Shown one piece after another: positions 46,390 to 55,482 of a DNA stretch of 64,000 bases (within the stretch, counting starts at the first letter, position 1; every line of letters starts with the position of its first letter). The stretch spans positions 868,001-932,000 of the forward strand of contig NZ_JAUSXO010000001.1 of NCBI RefSeq assembly GCF_030816075.1. The letters are read 5' to 3'. This DNA comes from Arthrobacter agilis (GTDB lineage Bacteria > Actinomycetota > Actinomycetes > Actinomycetales > Micrococcaceae). The notes beneath the pieces were generated by a model. It was not told the origin of the DNA and did no database searches. It was given only the letters and a program-made list of their open reading frames with translations. A program made the position numbers and the translations under genes.

Positions 46390-46404
46390 TAGAATTCCCC
46401 TGTG
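46390..46404 (+). promoter_or_regulatory. -10 element placed for a leaderless aroG transcript
   Basis: TAGAAT (46390-46395) ends six bases before the GTG of aroG, so transcription should start on or next to the start codon. The nearest GGAGG (46376-46380) is 21 bases away, too far for a ribosome site. Confidence 0.6.
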
Positions 46405-47781
46405 ACTGATTCGCTAGCTCCCGCCCTCCCGCGTACCGCGGCTCCTGCCCCCTCCACCGCCGGCCTCGACGCCTGGCGCTCCATGGCGGCGGTCCAGCAG
46501 CCCTCGTGGCAGGACCCCGGGGTCTATTCGGCGTCGGTCAAGGAACTCTCGAGCCTCCCCCCGCTGGTCTTCGCCGGCGAGGTGGACGTGCTGCGCGAAC
46601 GGCTCGCCGCCGCCGCGCAGGGCAAGGCGTTCCTCCTCCAGGGCGGGGACTGCGCGGAGACCTTCGACGGCGCGACCGCCGACAAGATCAGCGCCCGGGT
46701 CCGCACGATCCTGCAGATGGCCGTCGTCCTGACGTACGGCGCCTCGCTGCCCGTCATCAAGATGGGACGCATGGCCGGCCAGTTCGCCAAGCCGCGATCG
46801 TCCAACGACGAGACGCGCGACGGCGTCACCCTCCCCGCCTACCGGGGCGACATGGTCAACGGCTACGACTTCACGCCGGAGAGCCGAGGCCACGACGCCG
46901 CGCGCATGGTGAAGGCCTACCACACCTCCGCGTCGACGCTGAACCTCATCCGGGCGTTCACGCAGGGCGGTTTCGCGGACCTCCGCCTCGTCCACCACTG
47001 GAACAAGGGTTTCATGGCGAACCCCGCGCACTCGCGGTACGAGTCGCTGGCCCGCGAGATCGACCGGGCCGTGCGGTTCATGGACGCCTGCGGCGCGGAT
47101 TTCGAGGCGCTGAAGCGTGTGGAGTTCTTCGCCAGCCACGAGGCCCTCCTCCTCGACTACGAACGCGCCCTCACGCGCATCGATTCGCGCACGTCCCTGC
47201 CGTACGACACCTCGGCGCACTTCCTGTGGATCGGCGAGCGGACCCGCGACATCGACGGCGCGCACGTGGACTTCCTGTCCCGCGTGCGGAACCCGATCGG
47301 CGTGAAGCTCGGCCCCTCGACCTCGGCCGACGACGCCCTGGCGCTCATCGACAAGCTCGATCCGGCCCGCGAGCCGGGCAGGCTCACGTTCATCACCCGC
47401 ATGGGGGCGCAGAACATCCGGGAGAAGCTGCCGGCCCTGGTGGAACGCGTCACCGCGTCGGGCGCCCAGGTCCTCTGGGTGACCGATCCCATGCACGGCA
47501 ACACCGTGACGTCCCCGAACGGCTATAAGACCCGGAACTTCGACGACGTCATCGACGAGGTGCGCGGGTTCTTCGAGGTGCACAACGCCCTCGGGACCTT
47601 CCCGGGCGGTCTGCACGTCGAGATGACGGGCGACGACGTCGCCGAGTGCCTCGGCGGTGCCGACCCGATCGACCAGGACGCCTTCCTGGAACGCTACGAG
47701 TCGGTGTGCGACCCGCGCCTGAACCACATGCAGTCGCTCGAGATGGCCTTCCTGGTCGCAGGAGCCCTCTCCAAGAGCTGA
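46402..47781 (+). CDS. aroG: Class II 3-deoxy-7-phosphoheptulonate (DAHP) synthase
   Basis: A 459-residue enzyme of the first shikimate step, from phosphoenolpyruvate and erythrose 4-phosphate. Class II (plant-like) signatures: FLLQGGDCAETFDGATADKI (metal Cys), PVIKMGRMAGQFAKPRSSND, HHWNKGFMANPAHSRYE, GVKLGPSTSADDALALIDKL, LWVTDPMHGNTVTSPNGYKT and GGLHVEMTGDDVAECLGG. It lacks a separate regulatory domain, as in Rv2178c. Likely leaderless (GTG six bases after a -10). Confidence 0.96.
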   Translation: MTDSLAPALPRTAAPAPSTAGLDAWRSMAAVQQPSWQDPGVYSASVKELSSLPPLVFAGEVDVLRERLAAAAQGKAFLLQGGDCAETFDGATADKISARVRTILQMAVVLTYGASLPVIKMGRMAGQFAKPRSSNDETRDGVTLPAYRGDMVNGYDFTPESRGHDAARMVKAYHTSASTLNLIRAFTQGGFADLRLVHHWNKGFMANPAHSRYESLAREIDRAVRFMDACGADFEALKRVEFFASHEALLLDYERALTRIDSRTSLPYDTSAHFLWIGERTRDIDGAHVDFLSRVRNPIGVKLGPSTSADDALALIDKLDPAREPGRLTFITRMGAQNIREKLPALVERVTASGAQVLWVTDPMHGNTVTSPNGYKTRNFDDVIDEVRGFFEVHNALGTFPGGLHVEMTGDDVAECLGGADPIDQDAFLERYESVCDPRLNHMQSLEMAFLVAGALSKS

Positions 47782-47797
47782 CCGTCCGGGTCGATGT

Positions 47798-47845
47798 CCC
47801 GCCGTCGTCCGCTCCACCGCCCGCCCGGGGCGGGACGACGGCGGG
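47798..47845. terminator. Bidirectional terminator between aroG and the PASTA kinase
   Basis: CCCGCCGTCGTCC and GGACGACGGCGGG form a perfect 13-bp stem with a 22-base loop in the 108-base gap between two convergent genes. Confidence 0.8.
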
Positions 47846-47889
47846 TCCCGCAGGTATCCGCGCACCGCGCGGAGGACCCGCGGCGGTGG

Positions 47890-50130
47890 TCAGGTGACCG
47901 TGATCCGGATCGTCGAACCCTCGGGCTGCTCGCCCGTCGGGCTCTGCCCGGCCACGAGTCCGAGGACCGCGCTGCCGAAGGTGTAGTCCACCTGCACGGT
48001 GAACCCTGCCGCCTCCAGCGTCGCGACCGCGCGCTCCTCCGGCAGTGAGAACACGCTGGGTACCTTCACCATGCGCGGACCCTGGGACAGCGTCAGCGTC
48101 ACGGCCGTCCCCCGCTGTACCTCGGTGCCCGGTGCGCCGGACGGATCCTGGCGCGCCACCGCGCCCTCGGGGACGGTCCGGCTGTACTCCCGGCCGTCCG
48201 CCACCCTCGCCTCCAGCCCTGCCTGCTCCAGCGCGGCGACGGCCTCCTTCGCCGGGCGTCCCGTGACCTCCGGGACGGCGATCGGGGCCGGACCGCGCGA
48301 TACGACGAGGTCCACGGTCGACGCCCGGCGGCGTTGGGCGCCCTGTCCGGGAGACTGGCGGACGACCTCGTCCGCCGGAGCCGACTCGCTGTACTCCTCC
48401 TCGAGCCCTCCGACGGCCAGCCCGGCGGCGCGCAGCTCCTCCGTCGCCTCGGCCCGCGTCCTCCCCACGACGTCGGGAACCGCGAACAGCTCCGGCCCCT
48501 TGGACACGATGAGCTCCACGCGTTCGAAGCGGCGGACCGGGGACGCGGCGGCGGGTTCCGTCGCGATGACGACGCCTTCGAGGACCTGCTCGTCGAAGAC
48601 CTCCTCGGTGGACAGGGATGCCAGCCCTTCCCGTTCGAGGACGGCACGGGCGTCCGCCAGCGTGGAGTCGGCGACATCGGGGAGCGACACCAGGCCTGCC
48701 GGGCCGGCACCGAAGAACCAGCCCACGCCGGCCACCAGGCCCGCCAGGAGGACCAGCAGGACGGCGAGGAGCCGCACGGAGCGGCGCGCCGTCCGGCCCT
48801 GGAGGCTCTTCTGGGGCCGCTGGGCCTGCCGTGCCTGCTGCCGCTTCGACGGCGGCCTGGCGCTGCTGCTGCCCGCCGGCCGTCCTGCCGGGGGCGTGCC
48901 GTAGACCTCGTGGAGCTGCCGTGCGTCCCGGCCGTCGTGGTCGGGGGCGCCGTCGTCCGGCGGCAGCGGGTTTCCCCGGGACGGGGGCTGCTGCGGCATG
49001 GCGCCGAGAACCCGCGTCGCGTTGTGGTCGCGGCCGATCACACGGGTGCTGTTGTCCTCCAGCGCCGCGCCGGGCAGCACCTCCGTCAGGCCCCGGGCAC
49101 CCCCGGCGGCGTCGTCGGGGACGCGCTCGGTGTCACCGTCCCCGGCAGGTGCCGGCCACCGCAGGGCCTCGGTCGGTGCGCCGTCGCCCACCAGGCGCGG
49201 GACGACGGCGGCCGTCAGTGTGTCCTGGTCCGGGACGGGTGCGGGCGGGTCGGCCGGCGCGAAGTCCAGGTCGGCGTCGCTGAGGGTCGAGCGGATGTGC
49301 CGGAGTTCGCCGAGGAGCGCGGCGCCGTCCACCGGCCGGTCCTCGGGGTCCCTCGACGTGCACCACTGCACGAGTTCGTCGATGTCCGCGGCCAGCCCGG
49401 GCAGGATCACGGACGGTGCGGGGACCTCCGACTGAGCATGCTGCACGGCCACCTGGATGGGGGACTCACCCGTGAAGGGCTGTCGTCCGGTCAGGAGTTC
49501 GAAGAGCATGATGCCCGTCGAGTAGATGTCGCTCTGTGCCTCCGCCGGCCGGCCGAGGACGAGTTCGGGGGAGAGGTAGGCGACGGTCCCGACGAGCGTC
49601 GCGGTACCGGTGCTCGCCGATACCGCGCGCGCGAGCCCGAAGTCGGCGATCTTCACGTTGCCGGTGTCGGAGATCAGGACGTTCTCCGGCTTGACGTCGC
49701 GGTGGATCAGGCCCGCCTCGTGGGCCGCGGCGAGTCCTTCGACCACGGCGTCCAGGAGCTTCAGCGCGTGGCGCGGGGTGAGCCGGCCGTTCTCGCGCAG
49801 CACGTCCCGCAGGGTCCGACCGGGGACGAACTCCATGACGAGGTAGGCGACCGGTTGCCCGCCGATCTCGTCCACTCCCTGGTCGAGGACGCCCACCACG
49901 TGCGGGTGGGACAGGCGTGCCGCCGACTTGGCCTCCTGCTCGAAGCGGTCGATGAAGCCGGGCTCCTCGGCCAGGTGCGGGTACAGGACCTTGAGGGCCA
50001 CGCGCCGGTCGAGGCGCCGGTCGGTGGCCAGGTAGACGGTGGACATCCCGCCACGGGCCAGCCTCGACTGGACGACGTACCGTCCGTCGACGGTTGCGCC
50101 CTCGAGCGGATCCCTGCGTAGCTGGTGCAC
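47890..50130 (-). CDS. pknL: PASTA-domain serine/threonine protein kinase (PknL-type)
   Basis: A 746-residue membrane kinase. Kinase domain, residues about 15-275: YVVQSRLARGGMSTVYLATD, catalytic Lys in VALKVLYP, HRDVKPENVLI, ADFGLARA and the activation loop TATLVGTVAYLSPE. A Pro/Gly/Arg-rich linker follows, with one membrane helix at about residues 452-470 (LLAVLLVLLAGLVAGVGWFF). Four PASTA repeats outside the cell start near 480 (SLPDVADSTLADARAVLERE), 548, 615 and 685. PASTA domains bind peptidoglycan fragments. Corynebacterial PknL also has PASTA repeats, while the mycobacterial one lacks them. The next genes, a lytic transglycosylase and an Rv2175c homologue (PknL substrate), fit a wall-sensing unit. 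Confidence 0.93.
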   Translation of the reverse strand: MHQLRRDPLEGATVDGRYVVQSRLARGGMSTVYLATDRRLDRRVALKVLYPHLAEEPGFIDRFEQEAKSAARLSHPHVVGVLDQGVDEIGGQPVAYLVMEFVPGRTLRDVLRENGRLTPRHALKLLDAVVEGLAAAHEAGLIHRDVKPENVLISDTGNVKIADFGLARAVSASTGTATLVGTVAYLSPELVLGRPAEAQSDIYSTGIMLFELLTGRQPFTGESPIQVAVQHAQSEVPAPSVILPGLAADIDELVQWCTSRDPEDRPVDGAALLGELRHIRSTLSDADLDFAPADPPAPVPDQDTLTAAVVPRLVGDGAPTEALRWPAPAGDGDTERVPDDAAGGARGLTEVLPGAALEDNSTRVIGRDHNATRVLGAMPQQPPSRGNPLPPDDGAPDHDGRDARQLHEVYGTPPAGRPAGSSSARPPSKRQQARQAQRPQKSLQGRTARRSVRLLAVLLVLLAGLVAGVGWFFGAGPAGLVSLPDVADSTLADARAVLEREGLASLSTEEVFDEQVLEGVVIATEPAAASPVRRFERVELIVSKGPELFAVPDVVGRTRAEATEELRAAGLAVGGLEEEYSESAPADEVVRQSPGQGAQRRRASTVDLVVSRGPAPIAVPEVTGRPAKEAVAALEQAGLEARVADGREYSRTVPEGAVARQDPSGAPGTEVQRGTAVTLTLSQGPRMVKVPSVFSLPEERAVATLEAAGFTVQVDYTFGSAVLGLVAGQSPTGEQPEGSTIRITVT

Positions 50131-50142
50131 CCTCCGATGATA
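50128..50142 (-). promoter_or_regulatory. -10 element placed for a leaderless kinase transcript
   Basis: On the minus strand TATCAT (50142-50137) is followed by CGGAGG and then the GTG start, six bases after the hexamer. The GGAGG touches the start codon and is too close to act as a ribosome site, so a leaderless mRNA is the simpler reading. Confidence 0.45.
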
Positions 50143-50228
50143 ATCGGGTACGCGGAAGGGGGCGGGACCACCACGCGATCCCGCCCCCTCGTTCCGCCCC
50201 CGTTCCGCCCGTCGCCGGACGGGAGGCC

Positions 50229-51806
50229 CTACTTGAAGTTCTTCTGGTGGGCCTTGATGGACGCGACGTACTGCTTGGTGTCCTCGAACATGCCCCGCGT
50301 CTGGACCGAGTACTGGCCCTGGTAGTAGGAGGCGATGGCGATGTCCAGCGAGGCGCTGGTCCGCACGAGCGAACGGATGATCGCGACGCCTGCGGTGGCG
50401 TTGTCGTACGGATCCAGCAGGTTCAGCTTGCGACCCACGAGGTCACTCGCCCACTGCCCCGAGGACGGGATGACCTGCATGGTCCCGATCGCGTTGGCGG
50501 GGGAGACCGCGCGCTGGTTGAAACCGGACTCCTGGAACGCGAAGGCGAGCGCGAGGCTCGGGTCGACACCCATGGAGCGGGCCGTGTCCGCGACGATCTG
50601 CTTCATCTCGGCCTGCGAAGGTGCGGGCATGGAGTTGAGGAGCGCCTTGTTGGCGTTGGCGTCGGCGACCACCCGGTCCGGGTACTGGTAGCCCAGGAAG
50701 GTCGAGGGCACGAGGTTACCCGGGGCGGGAGCGGGAGCCGGAGCGGTGTTCGCGCCGGGGAGGGTGAGCTTCTGCCCGGGGTAGATGATCGAGGTCGCCG
50801 TCATCTTGTTCGCGGTCAGCAGGCTGGACAGGCTGACGCCGTTCCGCGACGCGATGGCGCCGAGGGTGTCGCCCGATTTCACGGTGTAGGAACCGGCCGC
50901 GGGTGCGGGTGCGGGTGCAGGGGCGGGTGCGCGGGGCGGGGTCGCCTGCGTGGTGACGCTGCCCGTGAGCTTCAGGGTCTGGCCGGGGTAGATGATCGAC
51001 GTCATGCCGAGGTTGTTCGCCTTCAGCAGGGCATCGAGGCCGACACCGTTGCGCGAGGCGATGGCGCCGAGGGTGTCGCCGGGCTTCACCGTGTAGCTGC
51101 CGCCGGCGGGGGCCGGTGCGGGGGCCGGTGCAGGGGCGGGGGCGGGCTTGGTCGGCGCGGGTGCGGCGGCTGCGCCCAGGGTGATCTTCTGGCCGGGGTA
51201 GATGATCGAGGTCATCGAGAGCTTGTTGGCGGACAGGAGGGTCGGCAGGCTCACGCCGTTGCGGGAGGCGATGGCGCCGAGGGTGTCGCCCGGCTTGACC
51301 ACGTAGGTCGCGCCCGCCGGCTGTGCTGCAGGGGCCGCTGCAGCGGGAGCCTTCGTGGTGGCCGGTGCGGCGTTGCCGGTGAGTCTGATCTTCTGCCCGG
51401 GGTAGATGATGGTGCGCGCGTCCAGCTTGTTCAGCGTGAGGACGGCATCCGTCGCCAGGCCGAAGCGCTTGGCGATCGCGCCGATGGTGTCGCCCGGCTT
51501 GATCGTGTAGTCGCTCGGCGTCGTCGCCGTGTGGACCGCGATCTTCTGCGCCGGGACCTGGGCGGCCACGAGGGCTGCGGGGATGACTGCTCGTGCGGGG
51601 ACCTGGGCGGTCGGCCCCGCGAGGTGCCGCACCGCGGGCGCCTGCAGGGTGGGTGCTGCCGACGCCGGTTGGGCGAGGGCGACGGAAGAGAGAATCACCG
51701 CGGGCAGTGCGGCGGTGGTCACGGCGACGTTCAGGCCGCGGCGGCTGGCGCCGGCGGCCTTCCTGCGGGCGCCGTTCAGCGGTGCGTTCGATCGCTGGGC
51801 AGTCAT
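50229..51806 (-). CDS. Secreted lytic transglycosylase with four LysM domains
   Basis: A 525-residue exported wall hydrolase. The signal peptide has an Arg-rich start (residues about 12-24) and the hydrophobic core VAVTTAALPAVILSSVALAQ, with cleavage near PASAAP. Four LysM repeats follow, each of the form YTVKPGDTLGAIASRNGV and SIIYPGQK, joined by Ala-Pro linkers. The C-terminal SLT domain has the catalytic Glu in LAFAFQESGFNQRAVSPANA and the family text IGTMQVIPSSGQWASDL. LysM binds N-acetylglucosamine chains and SLT cleaves them. ATG 51806 with GAGGAA upstream is chosen over 51911, which adds residues before the signal peptide. Confidence 0.92.
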   Translation of the reverse strand: MTAQRSNAPLNGARRKAAGASRRGLNVAVTTAALPAVILSSVALAQPASAAPTLQAPAVRHLAGPTAQVPARAVIPAALVAAQVPAQKIAVHTATTPSDYTIKPGDTIGAIAKRFGLATDAVLTLNKLDARTIIYPGQKIRLTGNAAPATTKAPAAAAPAAQPAGATYVVKPGDTLGAIASRNGVSLPTLLSANKLSMTSIIYPGQKITLGAAAAPAPTKPAPAPAPAPAPAPAGGSYTVKPGDTLGAIASRNGVGLDALLKANNLGMTSIIYPGQTLKLTGSVTTQATPPRAPAPAPAPAPAAGSYTVKSGDTLGAIASRNGVSLSSLLTANKMTATSIIYPGQKLTLPGANTAPAPAPAPGNLVPSTFLGYQYPDRVVADANANKALLNSMPAPSQAEMKQIVADTARSMGVDPSLALAFAFQESGFNQRAVSPANAIGTMQVIPSSGQWASDLVGRKLNLLDPYDNATAGVAIIRSLVRTSASLDIAIASYYQGQYSVQTRGMFEDTKQYVASIKAHQKNFK

Positions 51807-52184
51807 GGTTCGTTCCTCGTCTGTTGGCGGCTGAGTCCGCGCGGACGCACGTACCCGAGGCAGTGCTCCCCGGCTGGGTACGTACACGTGCTGGTGATGC
51901 TGTTGAGTCACGTGTTGATACTGTTACTTGAGTGACTCCTGTGAATTTACACGAAAAGGGGAGTAGCACAAGAGCTCCGAAATCGGTGTGAACCAGGGGT
52001 TCCGGCGTGTCGTGCGCGAGCCGGGCGTGAGCGCGTGTTCCTGCGGCAGTCCTGAGCCGGCACTGCGTCGGTCCTGCGTCGTTCCTGCGTCGACAGTGCG
52101 CCGACCGGAGGCACCGTCCGGCGCCGCCGGTCCTCCCGCGGCGCCCGAGTGGAGTTGCCTGCGGGAGCATGGCAGGCTTGGACG
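51807..52184. promoter_or_regulatory. Divergent control region of the lytic transglycosylase and the Rv2175c homologue
   Basis: A 378-base gap. For the transglycosylase (minus strand) there is TTGTGC (51971-51966), a 16-base spacer and TAAATT (51949-51944), in an AT-richer patch. The leader then holds an 8-bp inverted repeat ACGTACCC/GGGTACGT at 51849-51883. It does not match the c-di-AMP riboswitch known upstream of similar genes. No gene is seen here. Confidence 0.5.
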
Positions 52185-52538
52185 GTGACTGAACTCGAAC
52201 ACCTCGTCCCCGCCTGGCTGAACCTCCCGGACGTCGCCGCGGCCCTCGATCTGCCCATCACCCGCGTGCACTCACTCATCAGCGACAGGTCGCTGGTCAG
52301 CGTACGCATCGGTGAGCGGAACATCCGCAGCGTCCCCGCGGACTTCCTCATGGACGGCGCCGTCCTCGACAGCCTGCGGGGCACCGTGGTGGTGCTCGCC
52401 GACTCCGGGTACGGCGACGAGGACATCATCCGCTGGCTCTACACCGAGGACGAATCACTCCCGGGCCGCCCCATCGACGCCCTGCGCGGCGGTCGGAAGA
52501 CGGAGATCCGCCGTCGCGCCCAGGCAGCCGCCTGGTAG
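52185..52538 (+). CDS. DNA-binding protein of the Rv2175c family
   Basis: A 117-residue protein with a winged helix-turn-helix N-terminal half (LVPAWLNLPDVAAALDLPIT then RVHSLISDRSLVSVRIGERN) and a conserved C-terminal part (LRGTVVVLADSGYGDEDIIR, WLYTEDESLPGRPIDALRGG). In M. tuberculosis Rv2175c binds DNA and is phosphorylated by PknL, encoded next to it, as here. GTG 52185 is chosen; ATG 52149 is in frame but lies in non-family sequence. There is no clear ribosome site. A weak -10-like CAGGCT ends six bases before the GTG. Confidence 0.88.
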   Translation: MTELEHLVPAWLNLPDVAAALDLPITRVHSLISDRSLVSVRIGERNIRSVPADFLMDGAVLDSLRGTVVVLADSGYGDEDIIRWLYTEDESLPGRPIDALRGGRKTEIRRRAQAAAW

Positions 52539-52609
52539 GGCGAGGACCGATCGACGGCGGGCAGCGGGCCCGCCACGGGGCTTCGATCCGTCGCGACGGA
52601 TCGGTGGTG

Positions 52610-53743
52610 TCAGGCGGTCCGCGTGACCGCGGCCTCCGCCAGCAGGCGGAGGGCCCGCCGTGAGACCTCGTCGATCTCCAGGCGGTCCAGCGCCGTGAAG
52701 GCAGCCTCGGACCTCTCCGCGATGAGCTGTTCGGTATGAGCCAGGGCGCCGGTGTCGAGGATCAGGCCGCGGAGGATGCCGATGGCGTCGTCGTCGAGGG
52801 ACGTGTCCCCGAGCATCGCGTTGATTCGGGCGCGGACGCCGTCACCGGCCGATCCGAGAGCCCGCGCGATGAGGAACGTGCGCTTGCCCTCGCGCAGGTC
52901 GTCCCCGGCAGGCTTGCCGGTGACCTCCGGATCGCCGAAGACCCCCAGCACGTCGTCGCGGAGCTGGAAGGCCTCACCCAGGGGGAGTGAGAACGCCGAG
53001 TACGCGGACAGCAGGGCATCGTCGGCGCCGGCCAGCGCTCCGCCGAGCATGACCGGGCGCTCCATCGAGTACTTCGCGGACTTGAACCGGAGGATGTTGA
53101 GCGCGCGCTCCTCGGCCACCGCGGGCGTCTGGTCCGGCCCGACGGCCTCCTCCAGCAGGTCGAGGTACTGGCCCGCCATGACCTCGGTCCGCATGCGGTT
53201 GAAGATCGTGCGGGCCGCCTCTCCCGTGGGGCCCGGGATGCCCGCACACGAGGCCGTGAAGAGCTCCTCGCTGAAGGCGAGGCAGAGGTCCCCCGCCAGG
53301 ATCGCCGCCGAGACCCCGAAGCGTTCGGGATCGAGGTGCCAGCCCGCGTCCGTGTGCCGTGCCGTGAACTGCCGGTGGACGCTCGGCCGTCCACGCCGGG
53401 TGTCCGAGCGGTCGATGATGTCGTCGTGGATCAGGGCGGCCGCCTGGAAGAACTCGAGCGCGGTGCCCGCGACGACCGGGGCAGACGCCGTCGGGGCGCC
53501 GCCCGCCGCCCGCCAGCCCCAGTAGCACAGGAGGGCGCGCATCCTCTTGCCCCCGCCCGTCAGGGCGGCGATGCTCGAGATGAGCGGCAGCGATTCCGCG
53601 GAGATCTCCGCGAGCACCTCGCGCTGCTCGGCGAGGAAGGCCTCGATGCCGCGGGTGAGCGAGGACCGGAACCGCTCCTGCTCCTCCGGGATGGCGTCGG
53701 GAACGGAGCCGTCCTGGTCAGGGGTGGCGGGTGCGGACAGCAT
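52610..53743 (-). CDS. Polyprenyl (geranylgeranyl-type) diphosphate synthase
   Basis: A 377-residue all-alpha prenyltransferase. The first Asp-rich motif is ALIHDDIIDRSDTRRGRPSV and the second is LGEAFQLRDDVLGVFGDPEV. GGGKRMRALLCYWGW and the GKPAGDDLREGKRTFLIARA segment are typical. The residues just before the first motif (EFFQAAALIHDD, no bulky stop) suggest C20 or longer products. GTG-free start: ATG 53743 with GGGAG upstream. It supplies isoprenoid chains, for example for menaquinone or carotenoids. It matches Rv2173 (idsA2) in place and is divergent from dinB. Confidence 0.9.
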   Translation of the reverse strand: MLSAPATPDQDGSVPDAIPEEQERFRSSLTRGIEAFLAEQREVLAEISAESLPLISSIAALTGGGKRMRALLCYWGWRAAGGAPTASAPVVAGTALEFFQAAALIHDDIIDRSDTRRGRPSVHRQFTARHTDAGWHLDPERFGVSAAILAGDLCLAFSEELFTASCAGIPGPTGEAARTIFNRMRTEVMAGQYLDLLEEAVGPDQTPAVAEERALNILRFKSAKYSMERPVMLGGALAGADDALLSAYSAFSLPLGEAFQLRDDVLGVFGDPEVTGKPAGDDLREGKRTFLIARALGSAGDGVRARINAMLGDTSLDDDAIGILRGLILDTGALAHTEQLIAERSEAAFTALDRLEIDEVSRRALRLLAEAAVTRTA

Positions 53744-53897
53744 GGATCTCCCGGGCAGGTCGGCTGGACGTGGTGCTTCCACTCTATCCGCCGGGGCCGA
53801 TCCTCCTGCCGCCCGCTGCGACGGGTCGACGGCTCCATGGCGGACCCGTCGGGTGCCGGCCACCGGGGCCCGACCGTCCGACGTCGGTGGCACTGCG

Positions 53898-53912
53898 TAC
53901 GATATGTGCGTG
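53898..53912 (+). promoter_or_regulatory. -10 element placed for a leaderless dinB transcript
   Basis: TACGAT (53898-53903) is followed by six bases and then GTG 53910, with no ribosome site upstream. I see no actinobacterial SOS box in the 154-base region before it. Confidence 0.5.
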
Positions 53913-55253
53913 TCAAGGGATGAGGGGTCGAAGCCGGTCGAGCATGCGGAGTGCCACATCCTCCATATCGACATGGACGCGTTCTTCGTCTCCGTCGAAC
54001 TGCTCGACCACCCCCATCTGCGCGGCGTGCCCGTCGTCGTGGGATCCCCGTCGGGGCGCTCGGTGGTCCTGTCCGCCTCGTACGAGGCCCGCCGGTACGG
54101 CGTGCGGTCCGCGATGCCGATGGCCATCGCCATGCGGCAGTGCCCCACCGCAGTGATCCTCCCTCCCCACCAGCGGCGCTACGCGGAGGTGTCGCGGGAG
54201 GTCATGAACATCTTCCGCGCGGTCACGCCGGAGGTCGAGCAGCTGAGCGTCGACGAGGCCTTCCTCGACGTCGCCGGGTCCCTGCGGCGGCTCGGCGGGC
54301 CACGCGAGATCGGCGAGCAGGTCCGGGCCGAGATCCAGGCGACCCTCGGCATCACGGCGAGCGTGGGCGCGGCGACCACCAAGTTCGTTGCGAAGATCGC
54401 CTCGACGCGCGCCAAGCCCGACGGTCTCCTGCTCATCCCCGGCGATCAGACCGTCGCCTACCTCCACACCCTGCCGGTGTCGGCGCTGTGGGGGGTGGGC
54501 GCCAAGACGCAGGAGGTCCTCGCGCGCATCGGGATCCACACCGTCCAGGACGTCGCCCACACGCCGGTGACCACGCTCAGGAGACTGCTCGGGGCGTCCG
54601 GCGAGCACGTCCACCACCTCTCGTGGGGGCGTGACCCACGACGGGTGGTGGTGTCGAGGCAGGAGAAGAGCATCGGCGCGGAGGAGACGTTCTCGCACGA
54701 CATCGACGATTCCGAGACCCTGCGGCGGGAACTGCTGAGGCTGGCGCACCGCACCGCGACCCGCCTGCGTGCCTCGGGGTACCGGGCCGGGGGAGTGGCG
54801 CTGAAGCTGCGCTACGCGGACTTCTCGACGCTCACCCGGTCCCGGAAGCTCGACGAGCCCGTGGACAGCGCGAACGCGCTGTACGGTGCCGCGACCGCCC
54901 TCCTCGCAGCACTGGGCGAACGGCCGCAGGCGGTGCGGCTGATCGGCCTGCGCGCCGAGTCCCTCGAGCCGGCCGGAGACGGTTCCACGCAGCTGACGAT
55001 CGACCGGCGGGACGACAACTGGCGGATCGCCGAGCGGGCGCTCGACGACGTGAACCGGAAGTTCGGAGATGCCGGCGTGGTGCCCGCAGGGCTGCTCCGT
55101 CCGAAGCCCCGGGACGGCGTCGACGGGGTGAAGGGTACCCCGGCCGGACTCCCGGTGCGGCGCCCTGCCGCCGGCACCGGGGGACACCCGTCCGGCCCCT
55201 CCGGGACGCCCCGGGACCGGGACGCCCGCCGCCGGCCGGAGCCGCTCGCGTGA
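53910..55253 (+). CDS. dinB: DNA polymerase IV
   Basis: A 447-residue Y-family translesion polymerase. Palm motifs: ILHIDMDAFFVSVELLDHP (Asp, Asp) and QLSVDEAFLDVAGSLRRLGG (SVDE). The fingers motif is VVLSASYEARRYGVRSAMPM. The thumb has the helix-hairpin-helix LPVSALWGVGAKTQEVLARI and the little finger begins KSIGAEETFSHDI. The long Pro/Gly/Arg C-terminus has no clear QL-type beta-clamp peptide. GTG 53910 is chosen from the -10 position; ATG 53904 adds two residues. Confidence 0.92.
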   Translation: MSRDEGSKPVEHAECHILHIDMDAFFVSVELLDHPHLRGVPVVVGSPSGRSVVLSASYEARRYGVRSAMPMAIAMRQCPTAVILPPHQRRYAEVSREVMNIFRAVTPEVEQLSVDEAFLDVAGSLRRLGGPREIGEQVRAEIQATLGITASVGAATTKFVAKIASTRAKPDGLLLIPGDQTVAYLHTLPVSALWGVGAKTQEVLARIGIHTVQDVAHTPVTTLRRLLGASGEHVHHLSWGRDPRRVVVSRQEKSIGAEETFSHDIDDSETLRRELLRLAHRTATRLRASGYRAGGVALKLRYADFSTLTRSRKLDEPVDSANALYGAATALLAALGERPQAVRLIGLRAESLEPAGDGSTQLTIDRRDDNWRIAERALDDVNRKFGDAGVVPAGLLRPKPRDGVDGVKGTPAGLPVRRPAAGTGGHPSGPSGTPRDRDARRRPEPLA

Positions 55254-55482
55254 GCGGTATCGGCGCCGGTTAGCATCCCCCGAACGGCCGCATCAACTCC
55301 GCATTGTGACTTTGCACGCAACGAGGAGCAAACTAGTCTTTAAGCAGGTAGCCCGCCTGCCGTCCTGCACGTATTTCCGCCCTCCGGAGCCCGCGGTTCA
55401 CGCTCTTCCGCCGGGAACCCGGTTCACGTGCGGGTCGTTGGTCGGGTACGGGAACGTTGGTATCCACATCAAGGAGGCGGTC

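Noticed and set aside
51807..51960. c-di-AMP (ydaO-type) riboswitch ahead of the LysM transglycosylase
   Set aside because: Such genes often have one in actinobacteria, but the conserved GGGG-rich core and the pseudoknot segments are not present in this leader. Only a simple 8-bp inverted repeat is seen.
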